Notes under the pieces: model-generated
Seen by the model: the letters and a program-made list of their open reading frames with translations, nothing else
What the model was told of the DNA's origin: nothing
Databases searched by the model: none
NCBI GenBank assembly: GCA_038503075.1
Contig: JBCAML010000015.1
Location: forward strand, 806,001-870,000
Direction of reading: 5' to 3'
Origin: Gyromitra esculenta
Taxonomy: Eukaryota; Ascomycota; Pezizomycetes; Pezizales; Discinaceae
DNA: 64,000 bases
Position numbers and translations under genes: made by a program
Part shown: positions 24,211 through 35,468 of the stretch, in pieces
How the letters are laid out: each line of letters starts with the position of its first letter
How positions within the stretch are numbered: position 1 is the stretch's first letter

Positions 24211-25701
24211 CTAAACTGGTACTCTTACACTTGTGACCACTTCATCTAGAACGCTTTCCACGTCAATGTGTCTTAAATATGCCTCCATAGCCTTTGGTTT
24301 AGTGCCCCAAAGGCTGCTTCTCTCCCTCTCTGGCCACTGCACAAGCTCAATCCGGTGGTTGTATACTTTATAAAGCGCCAGACTCACCAACGATGGTGTT
24401 GCAAAATCTAGACCATGTAACGGCGAGAGACATCTGGATAGAACAACTGTCAATAAAAATTCGACCTGCCTGAGGGTGGCTTCCCGCTAAGAATAACAGG
24501 GTGTGTGCAGAAAGTACCTGACAAGTAATTCAAGATCCTTTGTAGCCCTCGCCGAAGCGCCTCCAGCGATAGCCCTGTGCATTCTCAAGAAAACGATAAT
24601 ATCAAGCATATGCCGTTTAATTTCAATACTCACTATCGCATCTTCTGCCATCATTTTCAGATTATCCAGAACCGCTGCTGAAATCAAAACACCGTTTCCA
24701 GATGGTGGAAACCTCGAACTCCTTTGTAGTGGTGGGGTTGTCGAAAGTTTACGGATAACAACTGAGGCAAGAGAATTGGTGTCGGATTTCTCAGCCTCCG
24801 CTGCTGCTTCAATCTCCCTTTCTACTTCCTCTGGGAACCCTTCTTCTGAAGGGTGATAGTGTGAGATAAAGAAGTGATCGCGCTGCGTTCATCCAGTCAG
24901 TGTTATTTCAGGGAAATCCCGGAGAGGTATCCAAACTAGATGACTTGAGAGCGTTGATTGCTCGTTCGCTCTTGCAACAAGTGCGATAAGGAGGAACCTA
25001 GGCGGAACGTCGTGAACACCTCTACGCGTTGAGAATTGTTTTGTCCTTATTAGCTAGAGTGAAAAAAAGTATTAGACAGCCGGAGATATAAATTTAATGT
25101 CCCGGGTGGATGACTCAACCTCCAATACTTGAGCTTGTACTTGAGGGCTTGCAAGCCCCAAGTCCCGTGCAATAACTATATTCGCGATCTTTCGTTCACT
25201 GGTAAATTCGTCTCGGGTACCTTGTGATTGACTCCGTAGTGTACTCGAACGAGACCGGTAGCCAAAGTAGGAATCCTAAATTAATCGTTAAAATTACAAG
25301 GGGTCAACCATTTTGAAGGTGTCAGAGTGTAACAAACATCACGAGATATCTGCGGTGACGCTCTAAATGATGCTGAGCGTGCTCTAGTTTCGTCAGGTAA
25401 TAGGAGAGATTCCACAAAATCATCTAGACTTGTGTCTGGGGTGCAGTGAACAACTACTTTTCCAAGTCCGAATACATTTGTTCCGATCTGAGGAGGAGGA
25501 AAAGAATATTAAATTACATAGTCAAGTAATTAAGCGATTAGACAGGTCTTAACTCACTAATTCGAGCTGCCTCTCGAGGAACTGGAGAGAACTCCCCTCC
25601 GTGCTCAGAATGCAATGTTTGTCTGCGACCAGTGATAGAAGAACAGCCAGCTCGACGTCATTGAGACGGTGGACCAGGCCCGATATGTGTTCTCTGTCCA
25701 T
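24211..25701 (-). CDS. Magnesium-chelatase-like / AAA-lid fungal protein
   Basis: Six exons (25701-25558, 25487-25338, 25275-25120, 25053-24937, 24882-24518, 24433-24211) encode 384 residues in frame. Landmarks are the start MDREHISGLVHRLNDVELAV with LLSLVADKHCIL, RKIANIVIARDLGLASPQVQ, PPRFLLIALVARANE, RDHFFISHYHP, SAAVLDNLKMMAEDAIVSIE, IKRHMLDIIVFLRMHRAIAG and LSPLHGLDFATPSLVSLAL. Fungal genomes carry one such gene, often named magnesium chelatase from distant similarity of its C-terminal half to AAA+ ChlI/ChlD lids. I see no proper Walker A motif (GxxxxGK[ST]), so ATPase activity is doubtful, and chlorophyll synthesis is absent from fungi. The start lies 177 bases from the divergent SRP14 start, so the two share a promoter. 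Confidence 0.78.
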
Positions 25702-25878
25702 GCATGAGTTGTTCTCCGCAAAGCTGTGGTGGATATAGTAATTTTAAGTAGCAGTGTAGATACAGAGAAGTTGCGGCTCAACTCCGCTCCTGTTACCCGG
25801 TTGCCACCCTTGAGCTTGTATCATTAAAACCTCAACCTTGAATTTCGTCTCCCCGCATTCACCATCTTCTGATCAAAC
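25702..25878. promoter_or_regulatory. Compact divergent promoter, magnesium-chelatase-like gene / SRP14
   Basis: Only 177 bases separate the two start codons on opposite strands, so this interval must hold both promoters and both 5' leaders. No specific factor site was recognised. Confidence 0.6.
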
Positions 25879-26416
25879 ATGAAGATCACGAAAACCCCGC
25901 AGGATTTCGTAGACGAATCACTCCTCCTTTTAAGAGCTCGCCCAGCTACGGTAAGAGTTCTCAAATTACGTGCCCTCGTCTACAGAAGCTCACAATCGTA
26001 GACTAAAGTAACTACTACCTACCACGCTGCTGAATCAGGCAAGGGCAGGGTTACTGTCAAGACCTATGACCCGGTGTCAGGCGCCATAGTCAAATTCAGA
26101 ACTTCCAAGATTGCGGTGGTAGGGAGAATGGTTGCAGGATTGGGGAGATTGGGGAGACAGCAGGCAAACGTCCCTGAACCTGTAGTCATTGGTACGGTTC
26201 TTATCCCTTCCTGATGGTAGGCAAATGCGGAGAGGTAAAGGAAGCTATTTTATTTTAGCTAATCGAATGGATATCACAGATACGCCAATAACCGATACAC
26301 TTTCCTCAGCTGTGGCGACACCTGGTGCAGGTACTCCTATTCCTGGTCAAGCAACACCCTTGACAACAGATCCGTCCTCAAAGAACAAAAAGAAAAAAAG
26401 GAAGGGAAAGTCATGA
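25879..26416 (+). CDS. SRP14: Signal recognition particle subunit SRP14
   Basis: Three exons (25879-25950, 26002-26191, 26280-26416) encode 132 residues. The start MKITKTPQDFVDESLLLLRA and the core GKGRVTVKTYDPVSGAIVKF plus FRTSKIAVVGRMVAGLGRLG match the SRP14 Alu-binding fold. The tail is Thr/Pro-rich and ends in a basic cluster (KNKKKKRKGKS), as often seen in SRP14. The protein binds the Alu domain of 7SL RNA and slows elongation while the ribosome docks on the ER. The start is fixed by the lack of another in-frame ATG near it. Confidence 0.92.
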
Positions 26417-26833
26417 TAATTACCTATGATACAACCTGGAAGTTGATGAGGCAACGAATTACTGACTTCATTTTCAAAGAAGGTATGAGCTATCTTCATA
26501 ACATGTATATTGCTGGTATTAAAGCATAGCGGTTTGGTGGCATGAAATGATCAGGAAAAATCATCCGTTTTATTATTTAATCTTATATTACTTGTTCTCT
26601 TGCTAGCAGCAAGAAGGGTCATTTGACTGGGCACTTCACAGCTCTTAGTCTTTGATATTAGGGCATATCTAAACTCGTTGCACAACATTTAACCCACGAA
26701 CATTAACCATATTTTATCCAACCAGAGACGGTGAAAAAACATCACGTTTCCAAAACCATACAAAATATAACAAGGAAAAGAAAAAACCAAGACTAGTTCC
26801 AGGCTAGCTGGAGCATAAACAAATATTAAACCA
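26417..26833. other. Convergent spacer SRP14 / DUF4211 gene
   Basis: AT-rich 3' flanks of two convergent genes. No repeat or gene was recognised. Confidence 0.4.
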
Positions 26834-29037
26834 TTAACGCCATGTTCCGAATCTTTGGTTTGTCTCCATCCCAAACTTGTCAGAAACGATTTGTAATAAA
26901 GATAAGTCAGAGGGAGTATCATCATACCATGTTTTCTTGGGCAGCCGCAAGGCCTTTCTTCAGATCAGTATAAAATTCCGTTATTTGATCCCCTAAGTTA
27001 TCTGTCACTGTATTTGCCCACCTAGTCCTCTCTGTCCGTAATTGTTGGTTAGTATTTGATAACTTTAAGGTGGTACGTATTTAAGTAGAAAATAATACCT
27101 GCAACACTCATCTTCGCCGCCCTATTGACCCAATTTGGTTGGAAATAACCTTGACTTTCAAGAATTTTCTCGATGGCATCTCTCAGTTGTTTTTTCCAAT
27201 GAATAAAAGCGTGGGACATCTGAGCTCTAGCATGGCAATGCCTCCCTAAATAAAATACTGTACTAGGATCTGGTATGCTTAAGCCTGCCGAATCATCGCT
27301 GTCCGTCGCATCCGATCCCTCAAAGTTTTCAAGCGTGATCTTGTCATATCTCTCTCCACTAAAAGTGACCGCATGAGCAGCTGGGCGATTGCTCTTTCCG
27401 CATGCATCACAGATAGGTCTTTCATCGCAAATCTCGGTTTCGAACACAGGACGAGCTTTCATCGCCCTCATGAACGGCGCCTTCCAGATAGAGGATTGCA
27501 ATACAGAGCCACCATACGAGTCGATTCTCCGATCAAGCGCACGTATCGCAAACTGAGAGATTTTATCGTCAGGGGGAAATTCGGGGTTAAGGATGGATTG
27601 AACAACCCATTGACAGCATATCTTAAAGTTAGCTCGTGGGGATTGGTGAGAGAGTCTAGTGAACTCTAAGGGTATTTCTGCATCTGGAGCACCGATAATA
27701 GCGCTCCCATCATCTTCGATAATCCAGGATTCGTCGTCAGACCCAGTACGATCATCATCGCCAATTTCTATATCACCTTCGTCGTCATCGACATCGTTGT
27801 CCGTGTCATAGAGAGCACGTTTAGGTTTAGCGTCCTCAGAATCGCTTTCATGTTCAATAGGTTTTCCGGCCCTTTTAGCACGGATTTCAGCCAACTTTTT
27901 CTGGATGGATGTCTTTTTGGGCGATGAGCCATTATATCGTGTCCTCGAAGATAATACGTCTAAATTAGACATCAGCAAAGGCGATTCCTTAATGAAGCCC
28001 ATTCTTCCCAACTCACGCTGTTTGGCTGATAAGAAAGCCAGATCTTCTTTTAGATCTTCCTCGTAGCCATCTTCATCAATGTCCTTAGGTTTTGATGCTT
28101 CGTAGCGATTACTCTTTTCTTTCTCTTCTGGTTTAATATATCTGCCCTTGCCTTTGGAGGCTTTCCCCCGACTCTTCAAAGTGACTTGGTCATCACTGCT
28201 TTCGTGACCGTTGTAACTGAATTTCAACCGAGGTCCCTTATCGCTCTTTGACCGTCGTCTACGTTTTGAAGCAGGTGTAGCTACCTCGTTGCTATCCTCG
28301 CTTTCGATTTGAACCTCTATGCGAGCTGGGGTTTTCACTTGCTTATTTTTTTTCTGGGCAGAACTTTCGCGGGAAGCAATAACATCACCAGTATCACCAG
28401 TATCACCAACATCATCATCACCATCCGTGTTATCCTCAGCTACCTTCCTAAGAACCCTTCTGATAGAGTTCCCCTTTCTCTTCCTCGCCGAAGCCAAAAC
28501 TGGACCATCGTCATCGTCATCATCATTATCATCGTTGCTTCTAGTATCTTGTAGTACTATTTCTTTTTCCTTGCCTCGAAAAGGTTGCTCAAGTTGTGAT
28601 GGCATAGCATCTTGATCAAGATCAATTCGAGCCCCAGGCTGGAACCATGACTCGTTTTGGATAGGCTGAGTATTTTTCTCCAAGAGATCTTTCCTGGGGG
28701 TAGTATAAATGACTACAGCGAAGTTGGGGGGTTTTGGAGGGGGTGAATGAGGGGGGGATGAGAGCACAACAGGGAAAACATTGGGGATTTTCTGCAATTG
28801 CAACTTCTGTTGCCTTGGCTTGTTTTTGTTTTTGTTTTTGTTTTTCTCCGAAGGTTTCCCAGCAGGGGTGGTAGCGAGTGATGGTACTGGGTGATAGTTC
28901 GAGGAGCCGACAGCTCCTCGAGTTGACCGACGAACAGATGAAGACGGTGGGAGAATGGGAAATTCGCTGAGAGTGGTTTGGCGTGCTTTAGACTTTCGCT
29001 TGGGTTTTTTGGCCTTGGGACGCTTTAGGGTTGCCAT
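26834..29037 (-). CDS. DUF4211-domain nuclear protein
   Basis: Three exons (29037-27099, 27031-26928, 26875-26834) encode 694 residues. The N-terminal half is highly basic and acidic by turns: MATLKRPKAKKPKRKSKARQ, then TTLSEFPILP, KRRRRSKSDKGPR and long Asp/Glu tracts. This is typical of nuclear proteins. The conserved part starts near EIPLEFTRLSHQSPRANFKI and runs through CQWVVQSILNPEFPPDDKIS, RPICDACGKSNRPAAHAVTF, FYLGRHCHARAQMSHAFIHW and ILESQGYFQPNW. This matches DUF4211, a fungal domain with a CxxC-containing knuckle. Function is unknown; a chromatin role is only inferred. I start at 29037 because the upstream frame is His-rich and unlike the family. The last intron ends in AAG and its exon adds only 13 residues, so the extreme C-terminus is the least certain part. 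Confidence 0.82.
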
Positions 29038-30051
29038 TGTTTGCGGTCGGCAGATGACGATGACGGGGCAACGGTGGTGATGGTGGTTAAACGGTCGCGC
29101 ACACACACAACGCAGGGACGTTCAGGTGGATAGATTGACACCTGTATCAATCAGCGGTGTTGTTGTTATCGTTGCCGTCGTCGTCGTCGTTGCCCTTGCG
29201 ATGACCATGGCAGGGAAAACGCGATCTCCACGCAGTCTCCACGGATCAGTCGTGATGTGAATTACTAGCCACGATGGGGGAGAAATTGCATGTGCAGGTG
29301 CAGCCAGCCAATAGACACTGGTGTGGCATTTCTAGCACCAGGCCATTATCCTGCTGCCAAGCTCGGGAAGCTCCCGGCCATGAGTCGTGACGCATGCGGC
29401 GCATCATCGGGGCTCTGGGCAAGTAAAGCTGTAAAGTAGAAAACAACCAGCCTCACCAGCAAACAGGCATTGACAGTGACAGGGAAGGAGAGTGTGTAGT
29501 CCTAACAGTAATCGATCGGCGGACGGATTACCAGGCAAATCAATTGCGATGTTGGGTTTCAGAAACCCCCTGGCTCATTCGCTAACTTTATTGCTCCGTC
29601 AGGCTGCATACGAAGCGAGTCGCTAATTGCTAGATGCCGTCATCATTGCGCAGTTCTCTGTTTTTATTATTTTTCATTCCACGGTGAGCTTTGCTGCAAA
29701 GCTCTCCTCGTCCATAGACAGGCCATGTCATCGCTCTGTGTACCTGATGCCTTGTTTTCTATCCACCTATCTTGCTTCTTGATTGCTTCGCTGTGGGTGT
29801 GCGTGCATATCCTCCCTACTACTTAAGCTCTGCTTCCTCTCCTGTCCGCTCCTTCCCCTTTCTTCATTATACCAGGCAAAATCACCGCGAGTCATCCGAA
29901 TTTTATATTACATTCTGTATTATAATATCCCCTTGATAATCTAAATCAACAATCGCAACCCCAACCTCAACCCTAAATCACTACTCTAACACTTAATAAT
30001 TATTTTGTATTACCCCTCCACTCTTCTCTGCGTTTATCCACCTCGCCCATC
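29038..30051. promoter_or_regulatory. Divergent upstream region, DUF4211 gene / HAM1-like gene
   Basis: About 1 kb between two divergent starts. It has a GTCGTCGTCGTCGTTG tract near 29177-29192 and pyrimidine-rich tracts before the plus-strand start, ending in a CA-rich leader with AACCCTAA near 29968. No gene was recognised. Confidence 0.45.
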
Positions 30052-32968
30052 ATGAACAGCAAGTCAGTAAACAGACCCGTCGACACCAAACAGAAGGAAC
30101 GTGATATTGAGAACAAATTACAGCTGTTTGGAATTTACCAAGGTTTGTTCTCCTCAAATGCACCCCATGGAATTGCCATCCGCAATTTTAACTTTCTTCC
30201 TTGTCAAAAGGCTTTGCCAGCGGCAAACTACCATCAAATAGACAAATCGATACCGCTTTGACTTCTTTCACCAACCATAGCAAACTAAAGAACCCCAACC
30301 AGAACCTCTCTGAAGAGGGTAAAGCCATCCTACAGGATTTCCACAATGTCGTTGACGAGGCCAAGCGTCTCCTCCTCACAAAGAACTATGACGAGGCCCT
30401 GCAAGAATTCATCTGGAATACTACCCAGCTCGGCGTAAAAGGTGGCCCAGAAACCAATACCCCTGGCCTACCAGTGCCTGGGGAGAGTGCCAGCCGTGAT
30501 GCCCAGGAAGCCAAGGCTGGCCTGAGAACTCTAGGGGAATTGATCATTACCAATGGGTAAGCTATCGAGTGATATTTTATGACAAGCTTACACTAACTCC
30601 CTTGCCTTGTAGCCAATTCCGCAAACTCCTCAACGACGCTGTTATTCTCCTCAGAGATATTGCTGGCGACTCAGCTTCTAAGGCCGCCATGAAGGTTCGC
30701 CCTGACGAAGATCAGCTGCGACAGATCGACGAGCCAGCTCCAGATCATCAATGGCACGATACTCCTAACCTCTCGCGCGACAACATCAAAGGTCAATTCC
30801 GCGAGAAGTACAGCAGGAATAAACCTCTCGATCGTAATGACCTTCGCGAAGTTCAAGAGAATGCTACTGCTACTGCTGATCCTTACGGCAACCGCAATCC
30901 CCGCGTCACCGCTGACCGTGCTGCTCAAGATCAGCGCTATGGAACCGGCAATGATGTTGATACTGCTGGTGGCCTTCGTGCTGGTGCCCAAGGCCTCCGC
31001 AATCGTGTGTCTGAAAACACCCCGGAAGAGCACAAACAGCGTGCTCGCGAGTACAGAGAACGCAGCAGAAACTACATGTCCAATAAGATGCCACAGGAGC
31101 GCCGCGACCAGGTCATCTTCAGGCTAAAGAAGATGGTTGTTGAAATCCAAAGTCACCAAGATTATCAACAAGCTATCGACACCCTGTTGGGGCTTGCAGA
31201 GAATTACTCCGGCCATGGGAAGAGCCTTGCGAAGGACAGCACTGGGACTGTTAAGGGTGCCCGTCAAGATAGCCACCTCTCGAGTGCTGAGAAATACTTT
31301 AGGGTATGTAATCACCAGTCGTTGTCATCTACTAGAGGATTCTAACCGTATTTTAGGCCATTATTGAACGTTTCGCCAACAACACTAGTGCTGATGACTT
31401 GTTTGAAGCCATCAATGACATCTACCGTGATGCTGACCGTGACCCCGAGCTCAAAGAGTGGTTCCGTTCCGTCGATGGCTACATCCGTGCTTGTTTGAAG
31501 GAAGAAGGTTACATCATGCGCGACGAGTCTAATGAGCGCTACGATCGTCTTTATGATCACGGAAATTTCCTGCTCCGTGATCGTTATCGCGATCACACGG
31601 ACCGTATCGTGAACGAGCTCAGGTTTCTGGGCGAGCAATTTGCCACTGATCCCGAGAATAGGCGTTTTGGAGAAGCTTTGCAGAAGCTGTTCAGTGACCT
31701 TGGAAACGACGAAAACGGCAAGCCGGTGTTTAAGAAGCACCTGGTCAAGGATGTTACTCAGGTCATTATTCCCGATATCTTCGAGAACATTCGCTATGTT
31801 CCTATTCCTAGGATTGAATATTCTGATCCTATGATGGATGCTGTTATCGAAAACTTGGTCATTGAGTCGGACAACTTGATGCCTAATGTCCTGGAAATCG
31901 GAAACGACAACTATTTTAGGATTGGACGTAAATCTGTTTCTAGCAAGAACAATCACAGCGCTATGATTTCAGCTTCTGGAATTCAGTGCGACCTTAGAGG
32001 TTAGAGTTAACCCTTCCAACCCCGTCGTTTAGGTACATAGTTTGCTGATAAGTTTTACAGATGTTAGTTACTACATCAAGAAGAAGCAAGGTTTCCCGTC
32101 GCTCACCGATACTGGTATTGCCGACATCTTCTTGGGTGGCGAGGGCTTTAGCTTCAAGCTTCAGCTCGCTACCGCAGACAAGCATGATCGAGCAAGATTT
32201 TTCAAGGTCGATAAAGTCGATGTCAGCATCAATAACATGACTATCAAGCTCAAACAGTCGAAACATAAGATGCTCTTCAACATATTCAAGCCATTGTTGA
32301 TGAATGTCATGAAGCCCGCTCTCACTAAAGTCCTCGAGAAGCAAATCCGTGACACCTTCGAGAAGCTTGATGCTTTGGTCTACAAGATCCATCAGGAGGA
32401 ACTCAAGATCGAGCAAGATATCAAGAACAACCCGGACCCTGAGAATGTGCAAAACGTCTACAGCCGCTATTACCAGGCTGTCCAAAGGGAAATGACTGCT
32501 AGGAAGGAGCAGGTTGTAGCTAAGACTGCTGACAAGAAGGTCAATATGGCAGTTACAAAGCAGGAATCGATTTTCAAGAATATTGCTCTACCCGGCGGTA
32601 TCTCAACCAAGGCCACCGAGTACAAAGAGTTGGCTCAACGAGGCGATAGATGGCAGAGCGATGTTTTCAACATTGGCTCTGCCTCTCCCATGACCAACAT
32701 TGGACAATCTCCACAAGTTACTCGGAAATCTCCACATGCCCACAAGGCTTCTATCCGCGATCGTGAGACTGGCTCGACTGGTGGCTACTCCAGAGACAGT
32801 GGATATCATGCCAACGACACTTACGGCAATTCGGGATTCGGTGATAAGATGGTAGACAATCAAGTCGATACCACCGCAAACCAAAGGGCCGGAGGTTACA
32901 CGCTTAACCGGGCTTTGGATAGCCATCTACCTGCGCTTAACAACCCTCAAACTACAAGGGTTGCGTAA
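30052..32968 (+). CDS. HAM1-like protein (BPI/SMP-like lipid-binding fold)
   Basis: Five exons (30052-30142, 30211-30556, 30613-31303, 31357-31999, 32061-32968) encode 892 residues. The N-terminal two thirds match the fungal HAM1-like N-terminal domain (RPVDTKQKERDIENKLQLFG, GLRTLGELIITNGQFRKLLN, TSADDLFEAINDIYRDADRD, EWFRSVDGYIRACLKEEGYI). The part from DVSYYIKKKQGFPSLTDTGI through GFSFKLQLATADKHDRARFF and KVDKVDVSINNMTIKLKQSK matches the C-terminal BPI-like, lipid-binding region. A disordered Gly/Ser-rich tail ends the protein. HAM-like proteins have been linked to hyphal fusion and to endosomal or mitochondrial lipid handling, but the molecular role is not settled. The first intron ends in AAAG rather than CAG or TAG. 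Confidence 0.87.
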
Positions 32969-33252
32969 ATGCCGATATTTCCTCATTTTTCTTTCATTTA
33001 TCCAAAATTCATGAGCAGCGTAGTGGGATTATAACAATGGGGGAGATTATGGGCATGGTGAAATATAGGGGAAATGGTGGAAGGTAGGAAGGTGGATTTA
33101 CGACGAATTTATGTCTTGTTTTTTTGTTTTGTTCCTATATCCAGTTTCCAATCATGTCTAGTACCTTTCTGGATAACACTCATACTTTAATTCTTTTCTT
33201 AGGTCAATTATCAAGCAGTAATACAAATTCTAATGTCGCTATAACATGTCTT

Positions 33253-33630
33253 ACCTACTATTTATTTATGGGAAAACGTTCAGGATACCATGTTTCTGAC
33301 GAGTTTGTATGCCGGATACCACAACTACTTTGCTCTGACCGCGCCCACCTACCCACCACAACACTATCTACTATACCACGTAGAATTCACACCTAAAAAC
33401 CTTTTTTATCGCATACTACTTTATTCAAGAATGTTAAGAGAAAAATAGGATAGTGCTCGATTCTCTGTGACTTCATTACTTCAAACCTGAAGGTTTCTTT
33501 GCCTAGCTAGGTGGGCTAAAGGGGGTAAGCAGCCGATGTCAGGTTTAGTTGTCGTATCCGGCATACAAACTCACCAGAAACTTGGTATCGTAAACGTTTT
33601 CTCTTTATTTATTTGTCTATTAGGCACATT
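33253..33630. mobile_element. Foldback MITE, family G, about 380 bp
   Basis: A left arm of about 75 bases (including AAAACGTTCAGGATACCATG and GAGTTTGTATGCCGGATAC) is repeated as the reverse complement at 33547-33630 (GTATCCGGCATACAAACTC, then GGTATCGTAAACGTTTT). The centre of about 220 bases is non-coding. The exact ends and target duplication are not clear because the outer arm is diverged. Confidence 0.65.
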
Positions 33631-33799
33631 CAGCCCGTAGGTTATGGTTCTGTTTTACCCATTAGCTTCATAATAATATAAAACAAAGATTGCTTATGTC
33701 ATCTCGTACCTGAGTTATTGATTGATAAACGAACAATCAACTAGAGGCTAAGCACAGCGTCTCTCAAGGCTACGTAATTGAATACTTATGATAACTATA

Positions 33800-33899
33800 C
33801 CCATGTCGCCAGATTTATATTGCGTCACGCGACTGGATTCTGGTAGAGAACTGGTTCAGAATCCGGTCACGTGACGCATTTTAAATCTGGCAACACGAG
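33800..33899. mobile_element. MITE family C, short copy C1
   Basis: A 100-bp near-perfect palindrome flanked by TA. It begins CCCATGTCGCCAGATTTATA and ends TTTAAATCTGGCAACACGAG. The termini match copies C2 and C3, but the centre is different and much shorter, so it is an internal deletion derivative. Its right TA is shared with the interrupted D element. Confidence 0.75.
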
Positions 33900-33901
33900 T
33901 A

Positions 33902-34063
33902 CACCGAAATTGGTGCAGTATTCGTACAACCGTGTAAGAAAGTCTTGACATCCCAAGTAGCCGTTTTGCTGGTGAGGTGGGATGTCAAGACTTTTCCTCC
34001 AAAGCTGTACATCACTCTCATGAATGAAAATACGGTACCAAAAACACTCACCTTCCGGCACTG
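33902..34063. mobile_element. MITE family D, interrupted copy D1 (reverse orientation)
   Basis: Outer parts 33902-33926 (CACCGAAATTGGTGCAGTAT) and 34010-34063 (CATCACTCTCATGAATGAAA ... CTTCCGGCACTG) match, in reverse, the uninterrupted D element at 34683-34813. The middle is occupied by mini-MITE E2. Confidence 0.7.
33927..34007. mobile_element. Mini-MITE family E, copy E2, nested in D1
   Basis: An 81-bp palindromic element from CAACCGTGTAAGAAAGTCTTG to GTCAAGACTTTTCCTCCAAAG plus CTG, with TA at 33925-33926 and 34008-34009. The uninterrupted D2 copy has a single TA at the matching point (near 34776), which proves the insertion and the TA duplication. Confidence 0.85.
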
Positions 34064-34398
34064 TAGACTTGTCCTAAGTCGTCCTCTAGTCTAATCTCAA
34101 ACAATATCCGACACGTACGTTTTAAAGTGCTACAGTTACAACTTCGCTTGGAAAATACTAATCGCGCAGTGAAAAATTCCGCTCTTTAGTATCCCTTCAA
34201 ACCGAAAGCCATGCTAATTCAGATCATTTCAGCATGGGGCTATAATTCTCCACGGAGGGTGATTTTTTTTGAAGTTTAAACGGCAAAAACTATGAACACA
34301 AGTTCAGCTACATATGGTGGGCTTTGTGATACTCTTATTGAGGACCTTTAATAATCGTAACAAGGTCAGCCACAAATGACTAGCGTTATTAGACTTTA

Positions 34399-34680
34399 CT
34401 CATGTCGCCAGATTTATAATGCCAGAGGACTAAATTCTGACTAAGGTCGGAATTCTCATGTCTGTGGTATGAGATACAACAAAAAGCAGCACTTTGAGAG
34501 CGGCAGAAACTTCAGTACACCTTAGACAATGTATCTTAATTATTATAATTTTCTATACCCTGTGGTTGTTGAAGAATCAAGCTTCCTCTGAGGGTTTCAC
34601 CGGTGTCTGGGACCCATTTTCGCGCTCAATATCCATAGTCAGACTTTAGTCATCTGGCATTATAAATCTGGCGACATGAG
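34399..34680. mobile_element. MITE family C, copy C2
   Basis: A 282-bp TA-flanked element. It begins CTCATGTCGCCAGATTTATA and ends TATAAATCTGGCGACATGAG, an exact inverted terminal match over 20 bases, with weaker matches further in (AGGACTAAATTCTGACTAAG). Its right TA (34681-34682) is also the left TA of element D2. Confidence 0.85.
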
Positions 34681-34682
34681 TA

Positions 34683-34813
34683 CAGTACTGGAAAGTAAGG
34701 CATTTTTGGTACTGTATTACCTTTGAGAACTCTGCAACACTACCGATTTACTCCCGCATTTATGAGAATGATGTACGAATACCGGACCAATTTCACACCT
34801 CTTCCCGGTGCTG
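34683..34813. mobile_element. MITE family D, intact copy D2
   Basis: A 131-bp element beginning CAGTACTGGAAAGTAAGG and ending with the inverted match CCTCTTCCCGGTGCTG, flanked by TA. It serves as the empty-site control for the E2 insertion in D1. Confidence 0.75.
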
Positions 34814-34848
34814 TACTTATGACATTGAGCCGGCGCCAAGTTGAACTA

Positions 34849-34981
34849 CTCGTGCTCTAGCATAAGTACCTGAAAATGCCTTTTGGTGGCAACGTTTTTT
34901 AATTCGTCCCGCAGCAGCACTTCAAAATATGGTTGGTCAAAGTCTTACCCTTGCTTTTAGGTACCTATGCTAGAGCACAAG
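34849..34981. mobile_element. MITE family B, copy B2
   Basis: A 133-bp element with the same length and termini as B1, starting CTCGTGCTCTAGCATAAGTA and ending CCTATGCTAGAGCACAAG, with flanking TA. Differences from B1 are scattered single bases. Confidence 0.85.
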
Positions 34982-35148
34982 TACATGTGTATAGCCAAAC
35001 AAACCAGTTGCCTGGTTGGTATAAGTTAGACTAGCGCTTATCAGATGTGATAAAAACGTATTTGTAACGGCCATCTAATCGTAAACTTACATGTTTTCTC
35101 TATAGTGAAGTTTAGCGTAGAATCTTCCTGAAAGATATGCTTAGAGTA

Positions 35149-35412
35149 CTGATGCTACCAGATTTATAATACTAAATGACTAAAGTCTGACTATGAATAT
35201 TGAGTGTGAAAATGGGTCCCCCATAGGAAGCTCGGTTCTTCAATAGCTACTAGGTATAGAAATTAAAATAATTAAAATACATTGTCTAAAATGTGTTGAA
35301 GTTGCTGCCGCTCTCAAAATGCTACTTTTTCCCGTATCTCATACCACAGACATGATAATTCTGACCTTAGTCAAAATTTCGTCATCTGGCATTATAAATC
35401 TGGCGACATGAG
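35149..35412. mobile_element. MITE family C, copy C3 (inverted relative to C2)
   Basis: A 264-bp TA-flanked element ending TATAAATCTGGCGACATGAG. Its inner sequence (TGAATATTGAGTGTGAAAAT, then GGGTCCC) is the reverse complement of the right half of C2, so the two are in opposite orientation. It ends about 565 bases before RNR2. Confidence 0.8.
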
Positions 35413-35468
35413 TAGTGATAACCCAAAATGAACGGGAGGATCGGCTGAGGGGTTTGTGCTAAGGGAAG

